Shown here: one piece after another, positions 8,701 through 18,384 of the stretch | How the letters are laid out: every line of letters starts with the position of its first letter | Numbering within the stretch: the first letter of the stretch is position 1 | From: Tolypothrix sp. PCC 7712 | GTDB taxonomy: Bacteria; Cyanobacteriota; Cyanobacteriia; Cyanobacteriales; Nostocaceae | DNA length: 64,000 nt | Reading direction: 5' to 3' | NCBI RefSeq assembly: GCF_025860405.1 | Contig: NZ_CP063785.1 | Span: 2,294,001-2,358,000, forward strand | Notes under the pieces: generated by a model | Seen by the model: only the letters and a program-made list of their open reading frames with translations | Databases searched by the model: none | What the model was told of the DNA's origin: nothing | Position numbers and translations under genes: made by a program

Positions 8701-9417
8701 TTTACCCCCAACGGCGGAAGGGTAGATATTCGCTTAGAAAGGGTAGATAACCAAGCCCAGATTACCGTTAGCGACACAGGTAAAGGCATCAACCCCGATT
8801 TTCTCCCCTACATATTTGAATCTTTCCGCCAAGAAGATGTCTCCATTACCCGTAAATATGGCGGATTGGGCTTAGGGCTAGCAATTGTGCGCCACATCAT
8901 CGAAGCCCACGGTGGTACAGTAGGCGTTGACAGCCCAGGCGAAGCACAAGGAAGCACCTTCACCGTTAGTTTACCATTACAGAACATTCAACCAGAGAGC
9001 GATCGCACCGCAGATTTAGCAGTAGATGAACTTAATCTTGCAGGTATCAAAGTCTTAACCATCGATGATGAAGCAGACAGCCGTGATTTTCTCACCGTCT
9101 TGCTAGATTATTACGGCGCAGAAGTCGTCACAGTTGCTACCAGCTACGAATTTTTAGCCGCCCTAGAATCATTCCAGCCAGATGTCATAGTCAGCGACAT
9201 CGGTATGCCCGAAGTCGATGGTTATACCCTCATCAGACAAGTCCGTTCCCTTCCAAGCGATCGCGGCGGACAAATTCCTGCGATCGCTCTTACAGCTTAT
9301 GCTGGTGAAATCAATCAACAACAAGCCTTAGCCGCCGGCTTTCAAAAGCACTTATCCAAGCCCATTGACCCAGATTTGTTAGTGCAGGCTGTGGCAAAAC
9401 TAATTTGTGAGCAATAA
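5710..9417 (+). CDS. Hybrid sensor histidine kinase with REC-GAF-PAS(x4)-HisKA-HATPase-REC
   Basis: 1235-residue cytoplasmic signalling protein. The N-terminal receiver (about 8-125) has DDN and the phospho-acceptor Asp59 in VLLDYRLPD. A GAF domain spans about 150-325. Four PAS/PAC units follow (about 345-850), each ending in a DITERK- or DIHDQ-type PAC tail. The HisKA box FLAILSHELRSPLNP has His878. The ATPase shows the N box (WNLLTNAIKFTP), G1 (DTGKGI) and G2 (GGLGLGLAI). A C-terminal receiver has Asp1163 in VIVSDIGMPEVDG and the conserved Lys in HLSKPID. With receivers at both ends it can join a phosphorelay. There is no membrane helix, so it senses a cytoplasmic signal or is driven through its N-terminal receiver. 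No dedicated response regulator gene is adjacent. Confidence 0.93.
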   Translation: MSQPQRTVLIVDDNPEDCELYRQYFFQDREYQYTVVVAELGQTGLQLWQVHQPDVVLLDYRLPDIDGLEFLNQLQAITRQPFLPVIVITGLGNEAIAVQAMQAGAQNYLVKGGITSEEMRLAVNGAIEKLQLRTQLQQRIEKERLITQITQQIYKSLNFQEILQITVHEVRQFLQTDRVIIFQLYSDGSGQVVAESLGEQCQSVLASAIFDPCLAEEYIERYRQGLLNQEPSAVEEYIERYRQELVTATADIDDGTIEPYHRELLAQFQVRANLVVPILHDRYCWGMLITHHCTAPRKWQQLEIDLLQELVTQVSIALRQAEALQQAQTELAERKRAEAILQENTAWLKLAQKATKSGLWDLDLTTGKAKISEEYCTLLRLDPSIREIRGDEWLQWVHPDDRSRISEYVGQMMRERRQYYDTEFRVLHPDGDRWLAGRAQVFYDAAGNAVRKTGNVQDITERKRAEAELRESERRNATLAEAVPVAIFRFDNHHNCIYVNNRWSEITGKPTHTALGLGWIETLHPEDRDRIVRETPLRLQPGKFYQNEGRCLRPDGSIIWFYVQILAETDSNGNVIGQIGSLTDITERKQAEEELRQSEEFNQRMLASSKDCIKVLDLDGRLLYINPGGLCLLEIDDFTPLLHTEWRCFWEGEMRQAAENAIAKAKAGELARFHGYCPTAKGTPKWWDVAVTPIRNPAGQVIQLLCISRDITEYKQAEETIRQSEIRYRYLAEAIPHLVWTCDANGDCDYVNQRLCEYTGLTFEQALGFGWLAAVHPDDMQESQDLWERAIKNSTFYKHEYRFRRNLDGSYRWHLILGLPLKNEQERVVKWFGTCTDIHDQKELEIERDRILQLEQVARNEAEKANRVKDEFLAILSHELRSPLNPILGWTKLLQSRRLDSKKTAEALATIERNAKLQTQLIDDLLDIARILRGKLSLNADTVNLTFVIEAAIDTVRTAAVAKSILIHSKLRNIGQVSGDAVRLQQVMWNLLTNAIKFTPNGGRVDIRLERVDNQAQITVSDTGKGINPDFLPYIFESFRQEDVSITRKYGGLGLGLAIVRHIIEAHGGTVGVDSPGEAQGSTFTVSLPLQNIQPESDRTADLAVDELNLAGIKVLTIDDEADSRDFLTVLLDYYGAEVVTVATSYEFLAALESFQPDVIVSDIGMPEVDGYTLIRQVRSLPSDRGGQIPAIALTAYAGEINQQQALAAGFQKHLSKPIDPDLLVQAVAKLICEQ

Positions 9418-9641
9418 TTCAGAAGTAGCCAAAAACCGATATTTATCCGGGTTTCGGCAGTTGGGGTAATGTTTTTAAGTTATGTAACTTTTAGCGTAAA
9501 ACTTCAGCTTAAGTTTGAATTTAAATTGGTGTTACACAAATTTATGCTAGAGAAAAGTTTAATTCTTGGTTCTTTAGCTATCGTTTTTCTGCAAATCTCT
9601 TCTTGCAATATTACCATCTTTATTAATCAGGGGACATCAAA

Positions 9642-10019
9642 ATGTTCAAAGTTAGCGGCTTACCAGTTCAGATTACTAAATCCGATCTAGAAGAGCTTTT
9701 TTCGCCCTATGGAAAAATTCAAATAACTGAAACTTCTATTGTTATAAAAATCGAAAAGGATGAGAGTATTGCATTTGTGGCGCTAGACAAAGAGGAAAAT
9801 GAAAAAGCTGCTATTAACAAACTAGATAAAACACAATGGCGTAATAAGTACATCCTTTATCTTGATCCAATCAGAGGGGATGATATCAAAATTGGTCAGC
9901 CTCAAAGCAAGGATAGTAGGATGAGCGATGGCGATGGTAGCAAAGTTGGTCAGCCTCAAAGCAATGATAGTGCGACAGAAGCTGGCGATGACCGCAAAGT
10001 TGGTCAGCCTCAAAGCTAG
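9642..10019 (+). CDS. RRM-type RNA-binding protein with repeated C-terminal tail
   Basis: 125 residues. Residues 1-75 form an RNA-recognition motif: an RNP2-like strand (MFKVSGLPVQI), the helix DLEELFSPYGKI, an RNP1-like strand (SIAFVALD) and a final helix with a YILYLDP strand. RNP1 is weaker than in the usual cyanobacterial Rbp proteins (KGFGFVEM type) and the start differs from their MSIYVGNL. The tail repeats (K/I)(V/I)GQPQS three times with acidic/Ser spacers (IKIGQPQSKDS, SKVGQPQSNDS, RKVGQPQS). Rbp proteins bind RNA in cold response and mRNA localisation; whether this one does is inference. The ATG at 9642 comes directly before the RNP2 strand. Confidence 0.8.
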   Translation: MFKVSGLPVQITKSDLEELFSPYGKIQITETSIVIKIEKDESIAFVALDKEENEKAAINKLDKTQWRNKYILYLDPIRGDDIKIGQPQSKDSRMSDGDGSKVGQPQSNDSATEAGDDRKVGQPQS

Positions 10020-10265
10020 GATACTTCAAACAAAGGCACTCACAACAAGTGATAATCTAGCTAATTTTCGCATACTTATAGTCACAAGACAGTAGGATAT
10101 CTTAGATTTGGCGTTGCTGATTTATTTGTGGGATGGGGTATCTTGTCCATCTCTTGTATTTTGAGTAGGTATTCTACCCCACAAGAATCAACCCTTGATT
10201 TAGTAATGCCCTTACTTTTTTTTACATTGAGCAGACATACATTTAAGTTGCAACATCTACATCAA

Positions 10266-13200
10266 TCAATTACATAATTTTTCTAAACTATTTGCTTGAG
10301 TCTTCAAATAATCTTTGACCTGGCTGCATCCTTTTTCCACCAACCCCTTCAAACTAATATCTGACACATCCCATAGCAAAACAAGTTTATCTGCACCAGC
10401 AGAAGCCAACCATTTGCTATCGCTACTAAAACTCACAGTATGCACCGAACCTGTATGTCCACTCAGAGTAGTGATTAACTTTCCATCCTGTTGCCAAAGT
10501 TTGATCGTCCCATCGCTACTAGCTGAGGCGATCATTTTTCCATTGGGGCTAAAGCTGGCATCAAGAACCGAAGCTGTGTGTCCACTCAAAGTGGTGATTA
10601 ACTTTCCATCCCGTTGCCAAAGCTTGATTGTTTTGTCTCCACTAGCAGTGATAATCGTTTTTCCATCTGGACTAAAACCAACAGACCAAATTTCACTTGT
10701 ATGTGCTTTCCATTTACTTGTATGTGCTTTCCATCTACTGAGTTGTTTACCCCCAGAACTCCACAAATTTACGGTCTTGTCATCACCAACAGTGGCAATT
10801 GTTTGTCCGTCGGGACTGAACGCGACACTTAAGACTCTATCACTGCCTTTTATTAGGGTTATAGGTTCTTTACCATCTAAACTCCAACGTTTCGCAGTTC
10901 CATCAGCACTTGCAGAGGCAAGTTTTAGTCCGTCAGGACTGAAGCTAACGGACATAACCCTATCTTTATGCTCTCCCAGTGTTCTCAGCGCTTGTCCGTC
11001 TACACGCCAAAGCCTTATTTTATTGTCATCACCACCACTAGCAATAGTTTTTCCATCTGGACTGAAACTAACGGTATTGATCTTATTTTTATGTCCTGTC
11101 AGGGTAGAGAGTAGCTTACCGTCCCGACTCCAGATCCTCACAGTTCCATCAGAACTTGCACTTGCAATCCGTTTACCATCTGGACTGAACTTTGCACCAA
11201 GCACATTGTCCTGATGTCCAACCAAAACAGTAAGCCAACTTCGATTTACCTGCCAAAGCTTTGTGATGCCATCGTTACCAGCAGTCACAAGCATCTTTCC
11301 ATCTGGGCTAAAAGCTACACAGGGAATTGCCCCCTCATGGCCTGCCCAAGTGTCCAGCAATCTGCCATCTCGCGCCCAAAGTCTTATGGTTCTATCCTGA
11401 CTACCAGAAACAATTGTTTGTCCATCACGACTGAAACTAACACTCCATACCTGTCCAGGATGCTTAAAAGTCCTTACAAGCTCACCCTCTTGATTCCAGA
11501 GCTTCACTGTTCTATCTACACTACCAGTGGCAAAAAATCGACCGTCAGGACTAAAATCTCCACTCACAACAGCGCCAGTATGACTTTTGAGAGTTTTTAT
11601 TAGCTTCTTGCCATCTTGGCTCCAGAGCTTTACTGTTTTGTCATCACTGACCGTGATCATCCGATCCCCTTGAGGACTAAAACTCACTTGCCTTACCAAG
11701 TCCTGATGTTCGCTAAGGGTAGAGAGCAATTGACCATCCAGTCGCCACAGTTTTGCAGTTTTATCAGCACTGGCAGTAGCAATTGTCTTTCCATCTGGGC
11801 TAAAACTGACACTCATAACCAGATTATTGTGAGCTTGAATAACTCGTATTAGATTGCCCTTGCTGTTCCAAAGCCTGACTGTTCCATCCTGACTGCCAGA
11901 GGCAATCGTCTTTCCATCTGGACTAAAATGGACGCTCATGACAGGTTCTGTATGTCCTGCCAAAGTTTTGAATAGGCTTCCATCCCATCGCCACAACTTT
12001 ATAGTGTTATCATAGCTACCTGTAGCAAGCATCTTAGCATCCGGGCTAAAGCTAACACTCTGAACAGCGTCTTGATGTCCTTCTAAGCGATCGCTCTCTC
12101 TGACAGCATACACTGCATTACCAAGTGCTTCCATTACTTGAGCTTGCAGTTCAGGTTTATTTCTATACCAAATAGATTGCTTTAGTTCTTTTCCTGCTCT
12201 CAAAGCTTCTATTAAGGCATCAAAAGTATTTCTATTAATGATGTATTTCGCGCTTGAAGATGTTGTTAGTGCTTTGATTTGTCCGGCTTCTGCTGCTCTC
12301 CACTTGTCGGCTGCAAAGATGGCAATCCCTGTGATAATTGCTGAAAAAGCGATCGCAATTCCAATGAATTGCTTTTGCCCTTGAACTTTTTGTCTAGCTT
12401 GTGCGGCTTCAGCTTGTGCTAATTCTAGTTCCAATTTTTTCTTAAAGTCGCGCGTTTCTAACTTTTGACTAGCTGCTAAAAATTGATAATCCAAATCGCT
12501 TAAACTTTTATCTGTTGCCCAAGTTTGAGCATCCTGTAGCGCTTGTCCTCGCAATAAACGCGACTCATCTTGACGTTCACTAGCTACCCAAATATTTAAT
12601 TCTTTGGCATAAGGACGCAGTTTTGCTAGTTCACCCTCACACCATTGCTGATTAAATACCTCTGCATACAGGCGGTTATAAATTCGCAATTTACCATCAC
12701 GCCGCACCACCAATCCTGTCAGCCGCAGTTCAACCTGTTCCGGACTGTCATCCGCTATAACTTCTCCTTGCTGCAAAATTTGCTGAGACAAGCCTAACAA
12801 TCGTCCGCTACCATGTTGCTTACTGCGTAAAATGCGATCGCGGATGGTTTTTAAATGGGTTGGCTCATCATTTGCTTCCCAGTTGGTGATCATGTGCGAT
12901 CGCACTAGCTGTTCTACCCAGTCTGCAATGTTGGAATCTACTTTTTTCCCCATCTCTAAACCAGATTGCAGCACCAACTTACATACCTTTTGGGTAAGAA
13001 ATGGTTGTCCTCCTGTCCAGTCTAAAACGGCTGTGATTAATTCTGTGCGATCGCCAACATCTTCTAATCCCTGTGCTAATGGTTGCGCTTCATCCAGTTG
13101 GAAACCTGTCAAATCAATTGCCCGCCCAATATTAAAAGGTGTCCGCCCTTTGTCTTTAATTAAATCTGAGGGCGTAGATACTCCAATTAACGCAAAGGTG

Positions 13201-13742
13201 AGGCGGTTATAGTCTTTTTGATCGGCACGGCGGTTATAACAGTCGCGGATGACTGCAAAAAAGTCATCCAGGTTGAATGCAAGACTGAGGATACTATCAA
13301 TTTCATCAATAAATATGACAATATTGTCAGTATTTTCTTTTAATAATACGGTCTCAATAAACTTGCTTAAATGTTGTACTGGTGAAAGCAATCCATTATT
13401 AGTCCACCAAGTTTCTAAATCAAAGTTTGTATAAAGATTAAAAGTTCCCACCAGGGTATCAATCACCCCAGCATACCACTGCTCTGGGGTAATATCTGCG
13501 GTGCCAATCGCTGTAATGTCAATGGCAGCACAGGCAAATCCCTCTACCTGCAACCGTTGCATTGTCTGCACCCGCAAGCTAGATTTGCCCATCTGTCGAG
13601 AGTTGAGGACATAACAGAATTCTCCCCGCTTCAAACTTTCATAGAATTCTTGATCAGCTTGTCGCCGTACATAAGTTGGGGCATCAACTGGTAAACTACC
13701 CCCTACTTGATATTCGTAGCTTGGGCGAGGTGCTGCAGTCAT
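10266..13742 (-). CDS. AAA-like ATPase / WD40 repeat membrane protein
   Basis: 1158 residues. The N-terminal AAA-like NTPase begins [22 protein letters not shown]; its P-loop variant NSRQMGKSS is at 47-55 and Walker [11 protein letters not shown] at 141-150. A helical linker and one transmembrane helix (about 463-483, [18 protein letters not shown]) follow. From about 550 to 1125 there are some fourteen WD40 repeats ([22 protein letters not shown]), enough for two seven-bladed propellers. The short C-terminal tail contains two Cys. One repeat shows a local duplication ([13 protein letters not shown]). Such proteins are common in filamentous cyanobacteria as STAND-like sensors, but no function is established that I can cite. 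It is a single gene. Confidence 0.9.
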   Translation of the reverse strand: MTAAPRPSYEYQVGGSLPVDAPTYVRRQADQEFYESLKRGEFCYVLNSRQMGKSSLRVQTMQRLQVEGFACAAIDITAIGTADITPEQWYAGVIDTLVGTFNLYTNFDLETWWTNNGLLSPVQHLSKFIETVLLKENTDNIVIFIDEIDSILSLAFNLDDFFAVIRDCYNRRADQKDYNRLTFALIGVSTPSDLIKDKGRTPFNIGRAIDLTGFQLDEAQPLAQGLEDVGDRTELITAVLDWTGGQPFLTQKVCKLVLQSGLEMGKKVDSNIADWVEQLVRSHMITNWEANDEPTHLKTIRDRILRSKQHGSGRLLGLSQQILQQGEVIADDSPEQVELRLTGLVVRRDGKLRIYNRLYAEVFNQQWCEGELAKLRPYAKELNIWVASERQDESRLLRGQALQDAQTWATDKSLSDLDYQFLAASQKLETRDFKKKLELELAQAEAAQARQKVQGQKQFIGIAIAFSAIITGIAIFAADKWRAAEAGQIKALTTSSSAKYIINRNTFDALIEALRAGKELKQSIWYRNKPELQAQVMEALGNAVYAVRESDRLEGHQDAVQSVSFSPDAKMLATGSYDNTIKLWRWDGSLFKTLAGHTEPVMSVHFSPDGKTIASGSQDGTVRLWNSKGNLIRVIQAHNNLVMSVSFSPDGKTIATASADKTAKLWRLDGQLLSTLSEHQDLVRQVSFSPQGDRMITVSDDKTVKLWSQDGKKLIKTLKSHTGAVVSGDFSPDGRFFATGSVDRTVKLWNQEGELVRTFKHPGQVWSVSFSRDGQTIVSGSQDRTIRLWARDGRLLDTWAGHEGAIPCVAFSPDGKMLVTAGNDGITKLWQVNRSWLTVLVGHQDNVLGAKFSPDGKRIASASSDGTVRIWSRDGKLLSTLTGHKNKINTVSFSPDGKTIASGGDDNKIRLWRVDGQALRTLGEHKDRVMSVSFSPDGLKLASASADGTAKRWSLDGKEPITLIKGSDRVLSVAFSPDGQTIATVGDDKTVNLWSSGGKQLSRWKAHTSKWKAHTSEIWSVGFSPDGKTIITASGDKTIKLWQRDGKLITTLSGHTASVLDASFSPNGKMIASASSDGTIKLWQQDGKLITTLSGHTGSVHTVSFSSDSKWLASAGADKLVLLWDVSDISLKGLVEKGCSQVKDYLKTQANSLEKLCN

Positions 13743-14311
13743 TAATTAACTCCCAAGCGCAAAATACTGGCGAGACAAATCACACAACGGCATGACTTCA
13801 TTACCCTTAAACTTGACTAATCCCATACTTTGTTGGTGTTCGTCGGATTAGCGGACAAAATCAGGATTTTTTTCACTGTTTTCGACTATTAAACGCGCAA
13901 TTCCTACCAAGATGCAGTGTACAGGTAGTTAAGGTGAATTACTGATGAGTTTTATGTAAATTTTTGTTGTAATGGCAAAAAGTAGAGTTTGCATAAGGAC
14001 TTACAAATAAAAAAATATCCCAGTATTTATTGTGGGGTGGACATCTTGTCCGCCCAGTTTATTTCTTGGAAATCCCTAAGGACTATTTTATCAAGTAAGC
14101 GATCGCATCGCCCTGCAATTGAGTTGCATCGCCCTGCAATTGAGTTAAGCTGCACGAACGTAAGTAAGTCGGTGGGAAAAAACAAAACTAAGTTAAGAAA
14201 GATAAACAAAGCTATAACCCTCTTCTCTCCTGCCTCCTGCCTTGTCATAGCGATAATTTTTAACACTTAGCTACTTAGCATCAACAATTTAAGATGCCGT
14301 ACCCTCACCAA
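13743..14311. other. Gene-free stretch between convergent-size neighbours
   Basis: 569 bp with no convincing gene. It contains a half copy of the TTGTGGGGTGGACATCTTGT palindromic repeat (about 14030-14057) and a tandem 18-mer, GCATCGCCCTGCAATTGAGT, given twice near 14104-14145. The upstream regions of both flanking genes are not both here: 13743 side is the promoter side of the WD40 gene, 14311 side is downstream of the replication-protein gene. Confidence 0.6.
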
Positions 14312-17300
14312 TCACACACCTACTTGCTGCCATTCTGAGAGATAGTTAGTTGTTTCATCCCTCATATTTCGCAAATGAGTCAACATTAATTCATCGCGTT
14401 GTTGCCAAATTGCAAATACTTTTTGTCTACCATCTGCAAGGGTTTCTGCGTCAACTTGATAACCTTTCTCTCCTCGCCTCAACCTTAAACCCAACAAACT
14501 TAATAAGCGACTGAGAATTTTAATTCCCGAAACACTTTCCGGCGCGCTTCCCAAATTAATACCCAGCACTCTTTTAATATGTTTACTATTTTGCACAGCC
14601 AAATTCTTCAATAAAGTTAAATCAGGCTCATCTTCCGTAAATTCTCTCCCTACTTCTAGAAAATCTACCATTCCCAAGGCTCTCATCGCCTCAACCTTCA
14701 GCGTATAAGTCTTTATATCTGGTAGAAAAACCTGCCCATCACCCCATGATAATTGTTGGTGCCACTCCTGGCGATCGCGAATATGAAAATACTCGCTTTC
14801 GTGGGTTAGATAATAGTGAGTTAACAGTTGTCCGTAATAGCCCCTATCATCTTGTAACTTCAGATTCGGCGTAACTTCTATACCGTATCTTTGCCTGAGA
14901 ATATATTTCTCAACGGCGTTCCGTTCATCTTGAGTGAGGGAATGTTTAGCGAGCAAATTCTCATACTCAACATAATCAATATCCCTAGCATTAGCCACAG
15001 CCGTTGCTGCTAACAATTGATTTTGCTGTTTAATATCACGAATTTTACGTTTAATTTCTTTAGATTTTTGCCGTTTTTCCGTCCATTCTTTTTGGACTTT
15101 GACAATTTCTAAAATCAACCGCTTGCGATTGGCAAAATCCTGCGGATCTGTTGCTAAAAATGCTAGGCGTAAATCGCGGATAATATTATTATGTACAGCG
15201 TTGCTTCTTGTCCAAACTTGATGTCCATCTGCCATTAAACCTTCTTGTAAAGATTGGCGATAAAGACGAATAGAAGCATTTACCCTAGCAGACAACTTCG
15301 CCCAGGTTCTTAAATGAATGGGGTCGTAAACTAAGGGTAAATCTACATCAATTTTATGCAGAGGACTAAGCAAAGCTAAATTATCTTTTTGATTTTCTTG
15401 ATACCAATAGGAAAGCAAACGATAATTTGTACTACCGCTACCAATTAACCCAATACCCCGCTTCGCACACCAAACCACACGGGGCACATTATCCCTCACT
15501 CTCGCTAATGCCTGGCGAGCTTCCGAATCTGGAATTACCCCTTGAAATATGCCATATACTCTATCAAAATGTTGCACATCAATGCTAATTCCTGTGCCAA
15601 TGCTAGGGGTAACAAATACAGTCTCATATTCAGGAATCTTTTGATTAATTGCGGCTACAAAATCAACTGCTGGATGTCCTAATGTATTTGTAGTTTGGCT
15701 GCTAATTACTAAAGTTTTAGGAAATTGGCGACGTAATTTTTCTAACCGTTCTTTTAAATAACGTTCAATAGTTTCGCAACTGTAACGCCCGGTGCGACTA
15801 TCAGTAGTTACATAACATTTTCGCCCAGCAATTAAATCTAATTCCAATTGATGAATTAACGGTGTTGGGTTAGGAGAATCATAAAAAGTCACATCCCAGC
15901 CGCGCTCAGGCTGCCATTGGTTTAAAACTATCCAAGGCGTTAATTTACTACCTGCTAAACCTTGTAAATATTCAAGAGAAACATCAGATAAATCTGCATC
16001 TTGGGCAATGACTAATCCGCCAGTGCTTAAAACTGTAGCAATTAATTGTTGGAATATCTTTAATATTCTGACGCGTTTTTGTTTACAAGTATTGCTATTG
16101 AGTAGATGCCATAAAGACTGCTCTACTTCATCTAAAATTATAATTGCTCCCTGCCAATCATCTGGATTCAGTTTCCAAATAGAATCAACACATAAACCAA
16201 ATGATTTGGGGATGGGGCATGGGGCATGGGGCATGGGGCATTGGTAAATATTTTCTTGGCGTTCTCCATAATTAATACCCCAGTTAATGCCGATTTTTTC
16301 ACATAAAAACTTTCCCAGTTGAATTCTATGGGTAATTAATAAAATAGGTTGATTTCTATTTTTAGCTTGATGAACGACAGCTTTTAATCCTGTAGTCTTA
16401 CCCGTTCCTTTAGCTGATTTTACGCCTACTAATCCAGAAGTAGGAAAAGGAATTTCACCTAAATAAGGAGAATTAACTGTAATTGCAGCCGGAATAGTTA
16501 ACTCGGTATGGGGTTTAGTTAAAGCTAGATAAACTTCTAAATCAACACTTTGGCGATAAACCTTCTCAAAACTACCCGCACCTTTAGCAACAATAAACTC
16601 ATCAACCCCTTTTTCCACCCCTGGTAATTCAATAACTTTTACCGGACAGTTTTTTTCTTGAAATAAAAAGCCTAGTTGGGAAATAGCGTTATTAACTGCG
16701 GCGATAGTTTTGGGCTTAGTTTCAAAATCAAAGCAAATATAAAAGGTACGTTTTTTGAGAGTAAAAATTCCCAAGTCAGGAATTAGCTGACGACGAGTGA
16801 CTTTACCAAAATCATCTTTAACAACGCGATAGCCGCTAGTGATTCCCGGAATTGCGATCGCAGCATATCCTTGACTTAAGAGTGTGGCTGCTTTCTTCGC
16901 CCCTTCGCAAATAATTAGGGGAATATTCTGTTCCATCACCCATTGCCAAAAGCCTACAGCTTCACCATTGCCAGCAATACTTATATTATTGGGCAGTGAA
17001 AGATTATAACGCTGGGCTACTTGCTGCCAAACATCTAGTGTCACGCGCAGACAAAACACCCGCGTTGGCGTACTGGGAGGATGTTCGTACTTGATTGCCT
17101 TACCATTTTGATTGATTCGGGGCTGGTTGGGCTTAAAGCATCCCCATTCCATCATTTGCCAATGATTTACCGGATCGAGTCCCGAACACCACCAGCCGCC
17201 CTCGGTGATATGGGCGTAACGCTGCAACCAGGCGTTTTTTACCATCCCGGTATTGGTGCGCGGAAGCAACTCAGAAATCAACAAGTACTCATAGGCGTTG

Positions 17301-17404
17301 ATCCCCTGAAGCGACAAAAAATTCAGCTTCGCAATGTGTAAATTTATGCCACTGCTCTTGACTAATTCCTCAAGGTGTTGGGGGTGTAAATAGTGCAGAT
17401 GCAT
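14312..17404 (-). CDS. CyRepA1-family (plasmid-type) replication protein
   Basis: 1030 residues. Residues about 120-280 form a DUF3854/Toprim-like region (CEGAKKAATLLSQGYAAIAI, and FYICFDFETKPKT with acidic residues). It is followed by a superfamily-I/II-like helicase with P-loop KSAKGTGKTTGLK (about 331-343), a DE box (IIILDEVEQSLWHLL) and later helicase motifs (VFVTPSIGTGISID; ARQALARVRD). This order, primase-like then helicase, is that of the cyanobacterial plasmid replication protein group named CyRepA1. In a window carrying fmt, psaC and glmS it suggests an integrated replicon or a chromosomal homologue. The reading frame contains an in-frame heptamer repeat near residue 388 (see 16209-16243). 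A start at 17404 matches the usual length, and no partitioning genes lie next to it. Confidence 0.8.
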   Translation of the reverse strand: MHLHYLHPQHLEELVKSSGINLHIAKLNFLSLQGINAYEYLLISELLPRTNTGMVKNAWLQRYAHITEGGWWCSGLDPVNHWQMMEWGCFKPNQPRINQNGKAIKYEHPPSTPTRVFCLRVTLDVWQQVAQRYNLSLPNNISIAGNGEAVGFWQWVMEQNIPLIICEGAKKAATLLSQGYAAIAIPGITSGYRVVKDDFGKVTRRQLIPDLGIFTLKKRTFYICFDFETKPKTIAAVNNAISQLGFLFQEKNCPVKVIELPGVEKGVDEFIVAKGAGSFEKVYRQSVDLEVYLALTKPHTELTIPAAITVNSPYLGEIPFPTSGLVGVKSAKGTGKTTGLKAVVHQAKNRNQPILLITHRIQLGKFLCEKIGINWGINYGERQENIYQCPMPHAPCPIPKSFGLCVDSIWKLNPDDWQGAIIILDEVEQSLWHLLNSNTCKQKRVRILKIFQQLIATVLSTGGLVIAQDADLSDVSLEYLQGLAGSKLTPWIVLNQWQPERGWDVTFYDSPNPTPLIHQLELDLIAGRKCYVTTDSRTGRYSCETIERYLKERLEKLRRQFPKTLVISSQTTNTLGHPAVDFVAAINQKIPEYETVFVTPSIGTGISIDVQHFDRVYGIFQGVIPDSEARQALARVRDNVPRVVWCAKRGIGLIGSGSTNYRLLSYWYQENQKDNLALLSPLHKIDVDLPLVYDPIHLRTWAKLSARVNASIRLYRQSLQEGLMADGHQVWTRSNAVHNNIIRDLRLAFLATDPQDFANRKRLILEIVKVQKEWTEKRQKSKEIKRKIRDIKQQNQLLAATAVANARDIDYVEYENLLAKHSLTQDERNAVEKYILRQRYGIEVTPNLKLQDDRGYYGQLLTHYYLTHESEYFHIRDRQEWHQQLSWGDGQVFLPDIKTYTLKVEAMRALGMVDFLEVGREFTEDEPDLTLLKNLAVQNSKHIKRVLGINLGSAPESVSGIKILSRLLSLLGLRLRRGEKGYQVDAETLADGRQKVFAIWQQRDELMLTHLRNMRDETTNYLSEWQQVGV
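16209..16243. repeat. GGGGCAT heptamer repeat inside the replication gene
   Basis: Tandem GGGGCAT heptamers lie within the CyRepA1 reading frame. On the coding strand they encode QCPMPHAPCPIPK, a Pro/Cys/His stretch unlike its surroundings, and keep the frame open. Confidence 0.85.
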
Positions 17405-17792
17405 AGTGCGAGGCTCTAAGCGAGGACATTGGATTTAAAACTTATCATGCATCTGCCGATTTTTTATCATGGTTTTCATGAGGGTTTAATGCTATTTTTT
17501 TTACTCAGTGGCGGGAGATACATCGGTAAAAGATAAAGTGAACGATTTTGTCTTTTATCTTGGTGCGGTAATAAGTTTGTATTGTGATAATTGTTCGCGA
17601 TTAATTTTTAATTATCAGTAGAATCCTAGATTAAGGAATGCGATCGCACTGCCACAGCAGTTCAGTTGTATTACCTGCCTAATAAGCCCAGTTTATAGAT
17701 ACTATTTAATCTTTGTTGTCAACTTCTATTGACCAATCGTAATAATATCCGCTAAATTACTTTACATAAAGTAACAACCCAAAGAAAAAACT
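17405..17792. other. Gene-free divergent promoter region
   Basis: 388 bp between the divergent replication gene and the small light-harvesting-like gene. AT-rich, with one HIP1 site near 17640. No further gene, terminator or repeat family was recognised. Promoters of both genes must lie here. Confidence 0.6.
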
Positions 17793-17963
17793 ATGTATAC
17801 CACCATTAACGAAAACGGCATTCTTAACAATTACGCAACAGAACCCGAACTTTACTACGCTGAATATCCCAACCAAGAGTTGCAAAATCGTTACAAGTTT
17901 CAAGCAGCAATTGGTACTTTATTAGTCACAACTTTATTTTTAGTTGCTTTGGGCGTTAGCTAA
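17793..17963 (+). CDS. Ssl1498-type small light-harvesting-like protein
   Basis: 56 residues, MYTTINENGILNNYATEPEL at the start. The C-terminal half (FQAAIGTLLVTTLFLVALGV) is one transmembrane helix. The N-terminal MYTTIN...LNNYATEP...YYAEYP signature is that of the Ssl1498 family of small thylakoid light-harvesting-like proteins in cyanobacteria; a role in photosystem assembly or protection is inferred from the family. It has its own start and stop and is followed by a strong hairpin terminator, so it is probably monocistronic. It is too short for ordinary ORF cut-offs. Confidence 0.85.
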   Translation: MYTTINENGILNNYATEPELYYAEYPNQELQNRYKFQAAIGTLLVTTLFLVALGVS

Positions 17964-18018
17964 GATTTTTTACTTCGGTACAACTATTTCTCATCCAGGA
18001 AGGAACTACTTTTAATTA

Positions 18019-18050
18019 CCTCAGCTATCAAGCTGAGGCTTTTTATTTTT
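18019..18050 (+). terminator. Rho-independent terminator after the small light-harvesting-like gene
   Basis: A perfect 8-bp stem CCTCAGCT / AGCTGAGG with loop ATCA, followed by CTTTTTATTTTT. It lies 55 bp after the stop codon. Confidence 0.9.
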
Positions 18051-18069
18051 ACAGATGATTTTATTGCTT

Positions 18070-18384
18070 AATACCAAATCAAATATGTTTGCAACACATC
18101 AATAATATTCTAGAGTGCATGGTGTGCCATACCCCTACAATCTGTCGCATTCTTTTTTCAAATTGGTATTACTCAAAAAAAAAACCGATCAATCATTTTG
18201 GAGGGGGTTTGGGGGACGCAACCGTCACCCAATCGGGGGTTTGGGGGAGAATCCCCCAATTCTTCTAGCTTCTTTAATAAGTGATACCAAATCAAATAAT
18301 GTTTGTAATACATCAATATATTCTAGAGGGCACAGCCTGCCATACCCCTACAATCTGTCGCATTCTTTTTTCAAATTGGTATAA
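18070..18384. mobile_element. Composite of two MITE-like copies around a shared spacer (copy 1)
   Basis: Left unit 18070-18171 and right unit 18284-18384 both run from ATACCAAATCAAAT to TTTTTCAAATTGGTAT and share CCCCTACAATCTGTCGCATT. The 112-bp spacer contains GGAGGGGGTTTGGGGGACGC and an inverted GGGGGAGAATCCCCC. The whole arrangement is repeated at 42493-42805. No protein is encoded, so it is non-autonomous. Confidence 0.8.

Noticed and set aside
10315..11852. Plus-strand frames of 78-299 codons opposite the WD40 gene
   Set aside because: They are antisense shadows of the WD40 repeats, with repeated low-complexity peptides.
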